Shown piece by piece: positions 23,769 to 31,681 of a stretch of DNA of 34,250 bases. The position numbers were made by a program, and so were the translations under genes. The stretch is from contig CAMIVH010000002.1 in NCBI GenBank assembly GCA_946401755.1, positions 1-34,250 on the forward strand, read 5' to 3'. Under the pieces are notes generated by a model. It saw only the letters and a program-made list of their open reading frames with translations. It had not been told where the DNA came from and did not search any database. The stretch is from an uncultured Caryophanales bacterium. Lineage in GTDB: Bacteria; Bacillota_I; Bacilli_A; RFN20; CAG-826. The stretch's first letter is position 1; each line of letters starts with the position of its first letter.

Positions 23769-24389
23769 ATGACTTGGCAAATATTATTAACAATCTTCTT
23801 TTTAGGCTTGGGTTTAGCAATGGATGCTTTTTCTGTCGCTCTTACTGATGGTCTTACTTATAGCGATATCAATAAAAAGAAATCATTCTTTATTGCCGGG
23901 ACCTTTGGTTTCATGCAAGCATTAATGCCTTTAATTGGTTTCTGGCTTGTTGAAATCGTTGAAACCATAGCAGGAGACCTTGCGGGTGAACAAGCCGGTC
24001 ATATCGCCTCAATCGTAGTGAAGTGGGCAGCCTTTGGCTTATTACTCTTCATCGGTGGCAAGATGATTATCGAATCTATTATTGAATTAAGAAAACCCGC
24101 TGAAGAAAAAACTTCAAAGAAGTTCTCTTTCAAAGAAGTTATTTTCTATGGCTTTGTGACTGCAATTGATGCATTAGCCGCAGGCGTTACACTTCATGCA
24201 GGCTTATCAAATACCGCGACTGTTTGGTTACATGTCTCTATTATCTTAATAGTGACATTCATTATGTCTTTAATCGGTTTGTTCTTAGGTAAACAAATCT
24301 TGAAATTATTAAAAGGCCGCTACGAGATATCAGGTATCATCGGCGGCACTATCTTAATTATTCTTGCGGTTGTAGTGGTTCTCTTCTAA
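23769..24389 (+). CDS. mntP: Manganese efflux pump MntP
   Basis: This 206-residue, six-helix membrane protein is built of two DUF204 repeats. The first contains GLAMDAFSVAL (Asp19) and the second TAIDALAAGV (Asp134); these paired aspartates are the conserved metal-site residues of the MntP family, which exports Mn2+ to prevent toxicity. Other helices match family spacing (FGFMQALMPLIGFWL, GKMIIESI). It starts one base after the GNAT stop, so translation is probably coupled. There is no room for the Mn2+ (yybP-ykoY) riboswitch that often precedes this gene. Its end overlaps the convergent MATE gene by 32 bases. Confidence 0.92.
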   Translation: MTWQILLTIFFLGLGLAMDAFSVALTDGLTYSDINKKKSFFIAGTFGFMQALMPLIGFWLVEIVETIAGDLAGEQAGHIASIVVKWAAFGLLLFIGGKMIIESIIELRKPAEEKTSKKFSFKEVIFYGFVTAIDALAAGVTLHAGLSNTATVWLHVSIILIVTFIMSLIGLFLGKQILKLLKGRYEISGIIGGTILIILAVVVVLF

Positions 24390-25779
24390 TAGAATCATCT
24401 AGTTTCTTTAAATCCTTTGGAAGAGTAACTGCGATTGCTATGACGTTACATGTCGTAGCGATAACCCATGTGATTGGGAATAAAGCATAGAGCCAGAAGA
24501 CTGTATGGAACATTTCAACATTGTTGAAAATGGTTAAAATCAAAAGAATTCTTAGACCGGTACAGCACACTAAAGTGGTGACCATTGGGAACGTGGATCT
24601 TTTCATACCACGCAATGTTGCAGCGGTGAACGCCATTGTAAAGTCAAAGAAATATAAATAGCCCATCAAGCTAAGTCTCGTATAACCAGCGGCAATAGAT
24701 TCTTCGTTATCAACAAATAGTGATAGAAGTGGTCTATGTAATAGAAGGGTTACTAAAGCGATGATTAAGCAGAATATTGCACCCCACGTTAAACCAAAGA
24801 GAATGCTCTTCTTGATATTCTCTTTTTTCTTTGCACCAGTGTTCGCAGCGATATATGTCATCGTGGATACAGCGATTGCATCACAAACCGCAAAGAAATA
24901 GCCTTCGATATTACCAGAAGCAGTGGCCCCGTTTTCTAAATTAACGTTACCTGGATCAATTGTATATAACGATGATTGAATAAAGACATTTGGTAAAGAG
25001 AAGAAGAAACCTTGTAAGCCTGCTGGTAAACCAATCTTGAGTACTTCCAAAAGTACTGGACCATCAATTCTAAACCCTTTTATTTTCAAACTGACATAGT
25101 TACGTTTGCCTTTGATTAAAACAAATAAGCAAATAAGCGCGGAAACCGCTTCGGCAATAATAGTGGCTAAAGCCACACCCGCAACACCCATATGCATTGG
25201 GAAAACAAACAAACAGTCAGCACCAACGTTAATTGCACCTGCAATCATTAGTGCTAAAAATGGTGAGAGTGAATCACCTTGTGCTCTTAATAATTGAGCA
25301 GCATAGTTATAAACCATTAAGAATGGTAAACCACAGAAATAGATCTTTAAATATAACGCCGCTTTAGTGAAATAGTGGGTTTCTGTACCCATTAACTCTA
25401 ATAAATTATCACTAATAAAGAAGCCTAAAACACCAACAAAGAAACCAGAGATAATAGCAAAGATAAGCGAGGTATGTAGTACTTTGCTTGCTTTTTCTTG
25501 ATTGCCAGCGCCCTTAGCTTCAGATAAGACAACGTTTGCACCAAGAGAGACACCAGTGAACACCACAATAATTAAATTGATAAGAGCGGTGTTAGAAGCA
25601 ATTGCACCCATCGATTCAGCGGAATCACCATAATGGACAGTGGTTAAGTCAATCGTGGTGTATAGAAGTTGCATTATTGTGGTAAGCATCGCTGGTATAG
25701 CAAAAAGGATTATCTTGAAGAAGATATTTCCAGTTGTCATATCGCGTGGCTTAAAGATGTGAGCAATTCTTTTTATCAT
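24358..25779 (-). CDS. MATE family efflux transporter
   Basis: The 473-residue protein has twelve predicted transmembrane helices in two similar halves. The N-terminal half (IPAMLTTIMQLLYTTIDLTTVHYG and GVSLGANVVLSEAKGAGNQEKA) and the second-half equivalent (ISYIAANTGAKKKENIKK-like) fit MATE (DinF/NorM) transporters, which export cationic drugs or metabolites in exchange for Na+ or H+. Substrate unknown. The ATG at 25779 has no ribosome site and sits 7 bases from a consensus -10, so it is probably leaderless. The terminator of the CotH gene separates it from that gene. Its 3' end overlaps mntP. Confidence 0.92.
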   Translation of the reverse strand: MIKRIAHIFKPRDMTTGNIFFKIILFAIPAMLTTIMQLLYTTIDLTTVHYGDSAESMGAIASNTALINLIIVVFTGVSLGANVVLSEAKGAGNQEKASKVLHTSLIFAIISGFFVGVLGFFISDNLLELMGTETHYFTKAALYLKIYFCGLPFLMVYNYAAQLLRAQGDSLSPFLALMIAGAINVGADCLFVFPMHMGVAGVALATIIAEAVSALICLFVLIKGKRNYVSLKIKGFRIDGPVLLEVLKIGLPAGLQGFFFSLPNVFIQSSLYTIDPGNVNLENGATASGNIEGYFFAVCDAIAVSTMTYIAANTGAKKKENIKKSILFGLTWGAIFCLIIALVTLLLHRPLLSLFVDNEESIAAGYTRLSLMGYLYFFDFTMAFTAATLRGMKRSTFPMVTTLVCCTGLRILLILTIFNNVEMFHTVFWLYALFPITWVIATTCNVIAIAVTLPKDLKKLDDSIRREPLQPQE

Positions 25780-25786
25780 GGCAAAA

Positions 25787-25814
25787 ATTATATGCTTTAT
25801 ATTTATTAAAGCAA
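25787..25814 (-). promoter_or_regulatory. Promoter of the MATE gene, leaderless
   Basis: On the minus strand -35 TTGCTT (25814-25809), 16 bases, -10 TATAAT (25792-25787), then 7 bases to the ATG. The start site predicted from this falls on the start codon. Confidence 0.75.
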
Positions 25815-25828
25815 GCGATTTGCTTTTA

Positions 25829-25857
25829 AAAGAAAAAGGGAACTGTAATGTTCCCTT
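25829..25857 (-). terminator. Terminator of the CotH-like gene
   Basis: AAGGGAAC (25836-25843) pairs with GTTCCCTT (25850-25857) around TGTAAT. On the minus strand it is followed by TTTTTCTTTT. It begins 2 bases after the stop codon. Confidence 0.9.
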
Positions 25858-25859
25858 AT

Positions 25860-27689
25860 CTATTTGAATATTTGATCAAGTGATTTCTTTCTATCACTTA
25901 ACCATTTAGTTAAATAATCAACTGCATCTTGATGTGTCTTAAAGTTTCTAGCGACATCTGGAGTGTATTTAGGAGTGATTTGTCCTAAGTTATTCCATTT
26001 TTCATAGTTCTTGGCATAATCACTCTTAAATGCGGAAGCGAAGTAATTGGCCTGCGCTGTTGCGCCTTCTAAGATTTGTGAGTTTTGGAAGACACTATAG
26101 TATTTCTTAAACATACTTTTAAAGAAGTCAGTTCTGTAGAACATAAAGAACCATGGGTTGAAATTACCTTGATTCTTAGAACAGTATTCTCCTGAACTAC
26201 CATAGCATTCACTAGTGTTGACGTTACCGCTGCTCCAGTCAAAATCCCAAGGAGCACCAAAAGTGAGACGTTTATATTTACTAGTGCTGGAAAAGTCCAC
26301 GAACATATAGAAACTACCAAAGCCAACATCAACATCTTTCATATATTCATGCAATAAATACATCTTAAAGACTGATTCTAAATCAATAATGGAATTAAGT
26401 GTTTCATATTGGCTGGTGTATGGAGAAGCCACTAAATTATTGTTTTCATCTAAAACAAATAAGCCATCACCATGAACCGCTTTATACAAAGCGTAATAAA
26501 CGTTAGTTAAATAATTCTTAATATAGTTAACTTGGTCTTGCGAATAAACATCAGTCTTAACTGCGTATTCTTTTTTATAAAGTGAAACGCCATCAAGTTT
26601 ATCTGGCTGTTCGCCACCTCCCCAGCCACCGCCACCAGGGAACATGGACCAGTCATTACCCTTACCAACGGAGAAGTAATAATCTTCTTCGCTAGCGCGG
26701 CTATCTAGTTCGATTAAATAGCCAACATCTGTGCCGGTATAGTTCTTAGCGGCTTCGTTAATTTGAATGCGTTTAGAATTAGCTTGTTGTTGCTCTGCTA
26801 AAACGTAAACGCCATTATATTTACCATTAAGGTAAACCTGGACAGGCATATAGTCTGAACTATAGTTATTTGAATAATTGAATAATGAGTTACCTAAGTA
26901 GAACGCAGTGGAGTTTCTGACCATTGATTGATCAGCGTATTCCGCGAGTAAAACCCAACTCTTAGCTTTTGCGCCATGATTTAAACCAAGCATATTAGTT
27001 TTGCTACTAAATTTGATACGATATGGTTTCTTATCATATGTCATTGTGCCATTGCCACGGCATCTAATTTCACCAGGTACATCAGTCAGTTTATAAGCAT
27101 CAAGACAGTTATCTGTCGACAAAGTCATCGCGACATAAGTTTCTTTAGATTCTACTGGTTTGTTATCGGTGTCAATTCTTATATTAGGCATACCAGTGTT
27201 ATCAATTATATTGATATTAGCTTTCTTTTGATCTATCAATTGATGCTTTTCATCATAGACTCTCGCGATAGCTTCTTGACTGCCTTTTTCTTTGCGAACG
27301 TTGTTTTCATATTCAACAGTGCAGCCATAAGGAATCATGCCTTTAATAGTTAAGTAGTGGTCCTTATCATCAAACATAAAAGATTGATCAGCGAATGTGT
27401 ATTCATTCAAATCATAACTAGCGTTTTCATATTTTTCTTGTCCACATTTAGAGCAGACATATTTAGCGCCCTTACTTTGAATAATTGTTGGTGCGTCATT
27501 CTCATCGCTTGAATAAACAAAATCATGTTCACAAACACTAGAAGTGGAAGTGTTAGATGAAGAAGATGGTTTAGAGGAAACACTGTTAAAAGATGAACTA
27601 TCGGAAGAAGCAGAGTTAACTACATTGCATCCAGTAATCATTCCTATTAATGCTAAAAGCATCACACTCTTTTTTACTAATGGCTTCAT
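25860..27689 (-). CDS. CotH-kinase family surface lipoprotein
   Basis: The 609-residue protein has a signal peptide and lipobox MITGC (Cys21), then a short Ser-rich spacer. A small Cys-containing motif (CEHDFVYSS, later YVCSKCGQE) of a type common in Firmicutes surface proteins follows. The CotH domain (about 195-530) has IRCRGNGTM, KKPYRIKF, WVLLAEYADQSMVRNS, MPVQVYLNGKYNGVYVLAEQ and APWDFDWSSGN, the conserved order of CotH atypical kinases, with the last Asp residues probably binding metal. In Bacillus, CotH phosphorylates spore coat proteins, but related domains occur on the surface of non-sporulating bacteria, often linked to polysaccharide-binding structures. A lipid-anchored location argues against a spore role here. 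Monocistronic. Confidence 0.88.
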   Translation of the reverse strand: MKPLVKKSVMLLALIGMITGCNVVNSASSDSSSFNSVSSKPSSSSNTSTSSVCEHDFVYSSDENDAPTIIQSKGAKYVCSKCGQEKYENASYDLNEYTFADQSFMFDDKDHYLTIKGMIPYGCTVEYENNVRKEKGSQEAIARVYDEKHQLIDQKKANINIIDNTGMPNIRIDTDNKPVESKETYVAMTLSTDNCLDAYKLTDVPGEIRCRGNGTMTYDKKPYRIKFSSKTNMLGLNHGAKAKSWVLLAEYADQSMVRNSTAFYLGNSLFNYSNNYSSDYMPVQVYLNGKYNGVYVLAEQQQANSKRIQINEAAKNYTGTDVGYLIELDSRASEEDYYFSVGKGNDWSMFPGGGGWGGGEQPDKLDGVSLYKKEYAVKTDVYSQDQVNYIKNYLTNVYYALYKAVHGDGLFVLDENNNLVASPYTSQYETLNSIIDLESVFKMYLLHEYMKDVDVGFGSFYMFVDFSSTSKYKRLTFGAPWDFDWSSGNVNTSECYGSSGEYCSKNQGNFNPWFFMFYRTDFFKSMFKKYYSVFQNSQILEGATAQANYFASAFKSDYAKNYEKWNNLGQITPKYTPDVARNFKTHQDAVDYLTKWLSDRKKSLDQIFK

Positions 27690-27750
27690 AAAAACAAATT
27701 CTTTTGATATTTACTATTATAAATATAAACCACAAAACCTTAAATAAAAC

Positions 27751-27778
27751 AAAAAAGAGGTTCATACCTGACCCTCTT
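27751..27778 (-). terminator. Terminator of tRNA-Met
   Basis: On the minus strand AAGAGG (27778-27773) pairs with CCTCTT (27760-27755), TCA with TGA inside, followed by TTTTTT. Confidence 0.85.
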
Positions 27779-27789
27779 AGTAAACAATT

Positions 27790-27866
27790 TGGTAGCTGGA
27801 GGCGGATTCGAACCGTCGACCGACCGGGTATGAACCGATTGCTCTAGCCAGCTGAGCTATCCAGCC
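27790..27866 (-). tRNA. tRNA-Met, elongator (anticodon CAT)
   Basis: Acceptor GGCTGGA/TCCAGCT (G1:U72 wobble), D-stem AGCTC/GAGC, anticodon stem ATCGG/CCGGT around loop TTCATAC with U33 present, T-arm GACGG-TTCGAAT-CCGCC with one mismatch, encoded CCA. The anticodon arm closely resembles Bacillus elongator tRNA-Met and lacks initiator marks. Confidence 0.93.
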
Positions 27867-27894
27867 AAATCGCTTGTCGTGCAAGCAAGTAGTA

Positions 27895-27923
27895 ATTATA
27901 TAGAAAAGAGTGGCACATAGCAA
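27895..27923 (-). promoter_or_regulatory. Promoter of tRNA-Met
   Basis: On the minus strand TTGCTA (27923-27918), 17 bases, TATAAT (27900-27895), about 28 bases before the mature tRNA end. Confidence 0.8.
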
Positions 27924-27981
27924 GTCAAGTTTTTAAAATTTTTATATTCTTGTTGAGTTATGAATTGTCTAACCAGTAAAA

Positions 27982-28014
27982 TATAATCCCAAGCACCTAA
28001 ATATAGTGCTTTTT
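27982..28014 (+). promoter_or_regulatory. -10 element and leader hairpin of the rsmE operon
   Basis: TATAAT (27982-27987) is followed 4 bases later by AGCAC (27992-27996)/GTGCT (28006-28010) and TTTTT. The transcript would start inside a terminator-like hairpin, so it may instead mark the end of an upstream transcript, or attenuate this operon. No good -35 is seen. Confidence 0.4.
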
Positions 28015-28053
28015 ATATTAATAAATACTAGAATGTAGAAAGAGCCAAAAATT

Positions 28054-28494
28054 ATGCCAAATTGTCGTAACTGTGGGGCACGTTTATCCAAATTTGACAC
28101 AGATCTCTGCCCCGTCTGTGGAATCAAAAATCCTTTAGAAGGCACAAGTAGTGAGACTGTCGAAATCACTTCACAAATAGATTTAAGTGAAATGAAAGAA
28201 GGACAAAAAGTCCTTAGACGTCGCAAAAAGATGATTGCCTATTTTTATGCTCTTGGTTTTACAGGTTTGGCTTATTTCTACATCAAGAAATATGTTTTAG
28301 GTTTAATTTGGCTAATCGCTAACCTCGCGGTTATCGGTGGCTTATTCGCGGTATTTTACTTCGCGGCCCACGCTCATATCGCTGTAGCTATTATTATCCC
28401 TATTTTAATTGCTTACGCTATTAACGCTGTTGTAGCGACTGTATATAATTTCATGCCTGATATTAAAGATGGTGAAGGAGAGTTCATTGTTTAA
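28054..28494 (+). CDS. Zinc-ribbon membrane protein
   Basis: The 146-residue protein starts with a zinc ribbon, two CxxC knuckles at Cys4/Cys7 and Cys19/Cys22 (CRNCG and CPVCG). A polar stretch and a basic RRRKK precede three hydrophobic segments (about 61-77, 82-105, 108-135). The first, ALGFTGLAYFYIKKY, resembles a TM2-type hairpin. Proteins of this layout are common in Firmicutes and poorly characterised; the ribbon faces the cytoplasm. It overlaps rsmE by one base (TAATG) and is first in an operon with rsmE, an unknown gene and mtaB, a position often held by prmA in other Firmicutes. Confidence 0.75.
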   Translation: MPNCRNCGARLSKFDTDLCPVCGIKNPLEGTSSETVEITSQIDLSEMKEGQKVLRRRKKMIAYFYALGFTGLAYFYIKKYVLGLIWLIANLAVIGGLFAVFYFAAHAHIAVAIIIPILIAYAINAVVATVYNFMPDIKDGEGEFIV

Positions 28495-29207
28495 TGCAAC
28501 GTTACTTTGCTTCTTTGTTAGACACTGAACACGTTCAATTAACTAAAGACGATGAACATCACCTTTTACATGTTATGCGCATGAAGAAGGATGATGAAAT
28601 TGAAGCTGTCGCTGATAATAAACTCTATCTATGCAAAATCAAGAGTTTAAATCCTCTTGATATTTATATTGTTCACGAACTTAAAAGTGACGTGGAATTA
28701 CCAGTAGATGTCACTTTATTATTTGCTCTCACCAAAGGTGATAAAATCGATTTAGTGGTGCAAAAGGCCACTGAATTAGGCGTTAAGAATATCGCTTTAA
28801 TTCAAAGCGAAAGAACCGTGGTGAAATACGATAACAAAGATATCGATAAGAAGATTCAACGCTTCCAAAAGATTATGAAAGAAGCTAGTGAACAATCTCA
28901 TCGACTAGTGGTGCCAAATCTTATTGGCATCTATAACTTAAAGCAACTACCTAAAGAAGCCTTTAGTGATCTTAACTATATCGCTTATGAAAAAGAAGCG
29001 GGCGACACTAGAGAAGCATTCGCGGATGTCGATAAGAACAAATCAGTTTCTATCCTTGTCGGTCCAGAAGGTGGTTTTTCTGAAGAAGAAGTTAATAACC
29101 TTGTTAAACAAGGTTTCATAAGAACATCCTTAGGCAAGCGCATCTTACGCGCGGAAACCGCCGCTATCTATGCCTTAAGTGTGTTAGGATATCTATTAGA
29201 GAAATGA
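28494..29207 (+). CDS. rsmE: 16S rRNA m3U1498 methyltransferase RsmE
   Basis: This 237-residue SPOUT-class methyltransferase modifies N3 of U1498 in 16S rRNA using S-adenosylmethionine. The N-terminal PUA-like part has HHLLHVMRMKKDDEI. The core has FALTKGDKIDLVVQKATELGV, IQSERTVVKY and RFQKIMKEASEQSHR. The C-terminal trefoil-knot SAM site has LVGPEGGFSEEEV and LGKRILRAETAA. All are standard for RsmE and the length is normal. It overlaps the preceding gene by one base and the following gene by 4 (ATGA). Confidence 0.95.
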   Translation: MQRYFASLLDTEHVQLTKDDEHHLLHVMRMKKDDEIEAVADNKLYLCKIKSLNPLDIYIVHELKSDVELPVDVTLLFALTKGDKIDLVVQKATELGVKNIALIQSERTVVKYDNKDIDKKIQRFQKIMKEASEQSHRLVVPNLIGIYNLKQLPKEAFSDLNYIAYEKEAGDTREAFADVDKNKSVSILVGPEGGFSEEEVNNLVKQGFIRTSLGKRILRAETAAIYALSVLGYLLEK

Positions 29208-29986
29208 AAAAGTTATTAAGATACATTGCTAACAAAGCTAAAAGGAGAACGGAATTCGAACAAAGCGAAGAATATCTCTTCTTTTTAGAGAACCGTCATT
29301 ACTTAACTAGAATTCCACGTTTCGTTTCGTTCTACGAACCAGGTGATGAACCATTTAATGTCATTAGAGCAAATGTCATCCTTTATGGCTATATCAATAA
29401 GATGGCAATGGAAAATGAAACTGAAAGTCTTAAGGGCTATATCAACACTAAAAACAAAAACAACCACGCTAATTTCGTGAAATCATTCCATGAAATCATT
29501 TCTGAACAACCATATTACCAAGAAGGTCAAAAGAAGATTTATATCCCGTTTTTCTCTCGCTCATTAAATCAAATCTACTTTGATGAACCAGAAAAATTGT
29601 TAACCTCTCCTTACGCTGGCCTTAAGGATAAGTTTCAAGATACAGTCGTGGATCCATTTGATACTTATGGTAGTGAGTTATACAACTCCCATTTCTCTAG
29701 ACTAGTTAAAGTCAGACAAGATGATAAAGAAACCGCTTTCTTCCATTACGACACTAATACAATTTACTTTGTGAATGAACAAGGTAGATTAGATGGTACC
29801 GTAGTGTTATTTGACCGTTATTTACGTCGTCCTTCCTATTCGCACATGCTAGAAAGAATTAGACCAGTCGTGGATGCTTATTTCAATTTTGATAGAGAAG
29901 GCTTTATAAGTGCTTTATATGATAATGGTTTCATTTCAAACCACTTATTACACTTAATTAGATTCCACGATTGGGCCAAATTATGA
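29204..29986 (+). CDS. Protein of unknown function between rsmE and mtaB
   Basis: I do not recognise this 260-residue protein. It is soluble and charged, with no signal peptide or transmembrane helix. Its N terminus is strongly basic (MKKLLRYIANKAKRR), which may contact RNA or membrane. Aromatic residues are abundant (IYIPFFSRSLNQIYF, FFHYDTNTIYFVNEQGRLDG, FDRYLRRPSYSHM). It overlaps both rsmE (4 bases) and mtaB (4 bases), so it is translationally coupled to two RNA-modifying enzymes. A role in RNA handling is guilt by association only. Codon use matches its neighbours. Confidence 0.8.
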   Translation: MKKLLRYIANKAKRRTEFEQSEEYLFFLENRHYLTRIPRFVSFYEPGDEPFNVIRANVILYGYINKMAMENETESLKGYINTKNKNNHANFVKSFHEIISEQPYYQEGQKKIYIPFFSRSLNQIYFDEPEKLLTSPYAGLKDKFQDTVVDPFDTYGSELYNSHFSRLVKVRQDDKETAFFHYDTNTIYFVNEQGRLDGTVVLFDRYLRRPSYSHMLERIRPVVDAYFNFDREGFISALYDNGFISNHLLHLIRFHDWAKL

Positions 29987-31245
29987 AAACATTTTCCGTA
30001 TACAATTTAGGCTGTAAAGTTAACGCTTATGAACTAAGCGCTATTTCGTCATTACTCATAAAAGAAGGTTTTAAAGAAGATAATGAAAACCCAGATGTGG
30101 TTATTATTAATACTTGTTCAGTAACCGCGACCGCGGATCAAAAAAGCCGTCAACATATCCGTAAAATGCAAAAACTCTATCCTAACGCTGTTATCGCAGT
30201 GATGGGTTGCTACGCGCAAGGAAACTACAAGTTTATCGAAGAAGAGATTAAACCTACAATTCTTTTAGGTACCTCTCATCGTAAAGATGTCGTGGAACTC
30301 ATAAAGCAAGCTTTAAATGACCATGAATATAAAACTCTTATCGAAGAAAACACTAGACAATTTGAATACGAAGAATTAGGTATCACATCTTATAGTGAAA
30401 ACGTTAGAGCGTTCCTTAAGATTCAAGATGGCTGTAATAACTTCTGCACATACTGCATCGTCCCTTATAGACGCGGTAAAATGCGTTCTAGACAAAAAGA
30501 AAACGTTATTAACGAAGCCAAGTATCTTGTAGAACAAGGCTATCAAGAAATCGTTCTATCTGGTATCCATGTCGGTGGCTATGGCCAAGATTTAAAAGAT
30601 TGTTCCTTCTCTGATCTCGTAGAGGAACTTAGCAATATCCCAAATCTTAAGAGTCTAAGAATCTCCTCTATTGAGGAAAGTGAAATTGATGATAAGTTAA
30701 TCGATTTGATTAAAACAAAAGACAATTTAGCCAAACACTTACACATCCCACTTCAAAGTGGTTCCACTCATGTCTTAAAGATGATGAACCGTAAATACAC
30801 TAGAGATCAGTTCATCAATCGCATTAAACAAATTAAGGAACAAGTTCCTAACGTGATGATTTCAGGTGATGTCATCGTCGGCTTCCCTCAAGAAAGCGAA
30901 GAAGACTTTATGGACACATATAATCTCTGCAAAGAGTGCTTTGATATGCTACACGTATTCCCATATAGCCAACGCCCAGGCACAGTCGCAGCCCGTATGG
31001 AAGGCCAAATCTCTCCAGAAGTGAAGAAGGATAGAAGTAGACGCCTTCTTGCCTTAGGCGAAGAACTATACGCTACATACGCAAATAAGTTGGTCGGCCA
31101 AGAAGTGACTGTTTTAATTGAAAAATACGATGAAAAACAACAAGCATATATTGGTCATACAAGTAATTATTTAGAGGTGAAGATTCCTTTGGAATCTAAA
31201 GTTGGTGAATATAAGACAATAAAACTACAAAAAGATATGATATAA
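29983..31245 (+). CDS. mtaB: tRNA t6A37 methylthiotransferase MtaB
   Basis: This 420-residue radical-SAM enzyme converts t6A37 to ms2t6A37 in tRNAs reading ANN codons. The N-terminal UPF0004 domain has LGCKVN, NTCSVT and MGCYAQ, whose cysteines hold the second Fe-S cluster. The radical-SAM motif is CNNFCTYC (Cys151, Cys155, Cys158) with IVPYRRGKMRSR. LHIPLQSGS and VIVGFPQES follow, then a C-terminal TRAM domain (GQEVTVLIE to YLEVKIP). The LGCKVN form separates MtaB from MiaB. I take the ATG at 29983 as the start: it overlaps the previous stop as ATGA, whereas an in-frame TTG at 29971 has no ribosome site. Confidence 0.94.
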   Translation: MKTFSVYNLGCKVNAYELSAISSLLIKEGFKEDNENPDVVIINTCSVTATADQKSRQHIRKMQKLYPNAVIAVMGCYAQGNYKFIEEEIKPTILLGTSHRKDVVELIKQALNDHEYKTLIEENTRQFEYEELGITSYSENVRAFLKIQDGCNNFCTYCIVPYRRGKMRSRQKENVINEAKYLVEQGYQEIVLSGIHVGGYGQDLKDCSFSDLVEELSNIPNLKSLRISSIEESEIDDKLIDLIKTKDNLAKHLHIPLQSGSTHVLKMMNRKYTRDQFINRIKQIKEQVPNVMISGDVIVGFPQESEEDFMDTYNLCKECFDMLHVFPYSQRPGTVAARMEGQISPEVKKDRSRRLLALGEELYATYANKLVGQEVTVLIEKYDEKQQAYIGHTSNYLEVKIPLESKVGEYKTIKLQKDMI

Positions 31246-31287
31246 TCTAAATAAATTACGATAATTTAGAAGATGTCTAAAAACGTA

Positions 31288-31316
31288 TTGACTAAATAGT
31301 ACTATTTATATATACT
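31288..31316 (+). promoter_or_regulatory. Promoter of rpmF
   Basis: TTGACT (31288-31293), 17 bases, TATACT (31311-31316), then a short leader with AAGGAGG (31330-31336) 8 bases before the ATG. One of the best promoters in the window. Confidence 0.88.
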
Positions 31317-31344
31317 AATTCCCGTTGCTAAGGAGGAAGACACT

Positions 31345-31593
31345 ATGGCCGTCCCACAAAGAAGAATTAGTAAAACAAGAAAAAGATTAAGAAGAACACA
31401 TTTCAAGTTAAACGTTACAGGTTTAGTCACATGCCCACAATGTGGTGCGATGATCAAAGCTCACCATGTTTGTCCAAAATGTGGTTACTACGCTGGTAAA
31501 GCTGTTTTAGTTAATGGCAAACTCGTTAAAGAAGAAAAACCAGCTCCAGCTAAAAAGCCAGCCAAAAAAGCCGCCAAGAAAGCTGAAAAGTAA
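31345..31593 (+). CDS. rpmF: 50S ribosomal protein L32
   Basis: This 82-residue ribosomal protein begins [20 protein letters not shown], the L32 signature, and has a zinc ribbon with CPQCG and CPKCGYY. Typical L32 is about 57-60 residues; here a tail of roughly 20 Lys/Ala/Pro residues ([17 protein letters not shown]) is added, probably disordered and RNA-binding. Unlike many bacteria, no yceD gene precedes it; it has its own promoter and terminator. Confidence 0.97.
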   Translation: MAVPQRRISKTRKRLRRTHFKLNVTGLVTCPQCGAMIKAHHVCPKCGYYAGKAVLVNGKLVKEEKPAPAKKPAKKAAKKAEK

Positions 31594-31616
31594 TTATTCT
31601 TAACACTTTGTAAGAT

Positions 31617-31643
31617 AAGTCCTTAACTGGACTTTTTCTTTTT
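31617..31643 (+). terminator. Terminator of rpmF
   Basis: AAGTCC (31617-31622), loop TTAACT, GGACTT (31629-31634), followed by TTTCTTTTT. Confidence 0.85.
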
Positions 31644-31644
31644 G

Positions 31645-31653
31645 TGTTATAAT
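31645..31653 (+). promoter_or_regulatory. Extended -10 promoter of deoC
   Basis: TGTTATAAT (31645-31653) combines a TGn extension with a consensus -10 and no clear -35. The ribosome site AAAGGAG lies about 8 bases before the deoC ATG. Confidence 0.7.
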
Positions 31654-31681
31654 AAAATGCTTGCAAAGGAGCATATAGACA

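Noticed and set aside
23769..24389. A Mn2+ (yybP-ykoY) riboswitch controlling mntP
   Set aside because: Only one base separates mntP from the GNAT gene, and the GNAT promoter region has no such motif.
29971..29982. TTG start at 29971 for mtaB
   Set aside because: The ATG at 29983 gives the usual MtaB N terminus and an ATGA overlap with the previous gene.
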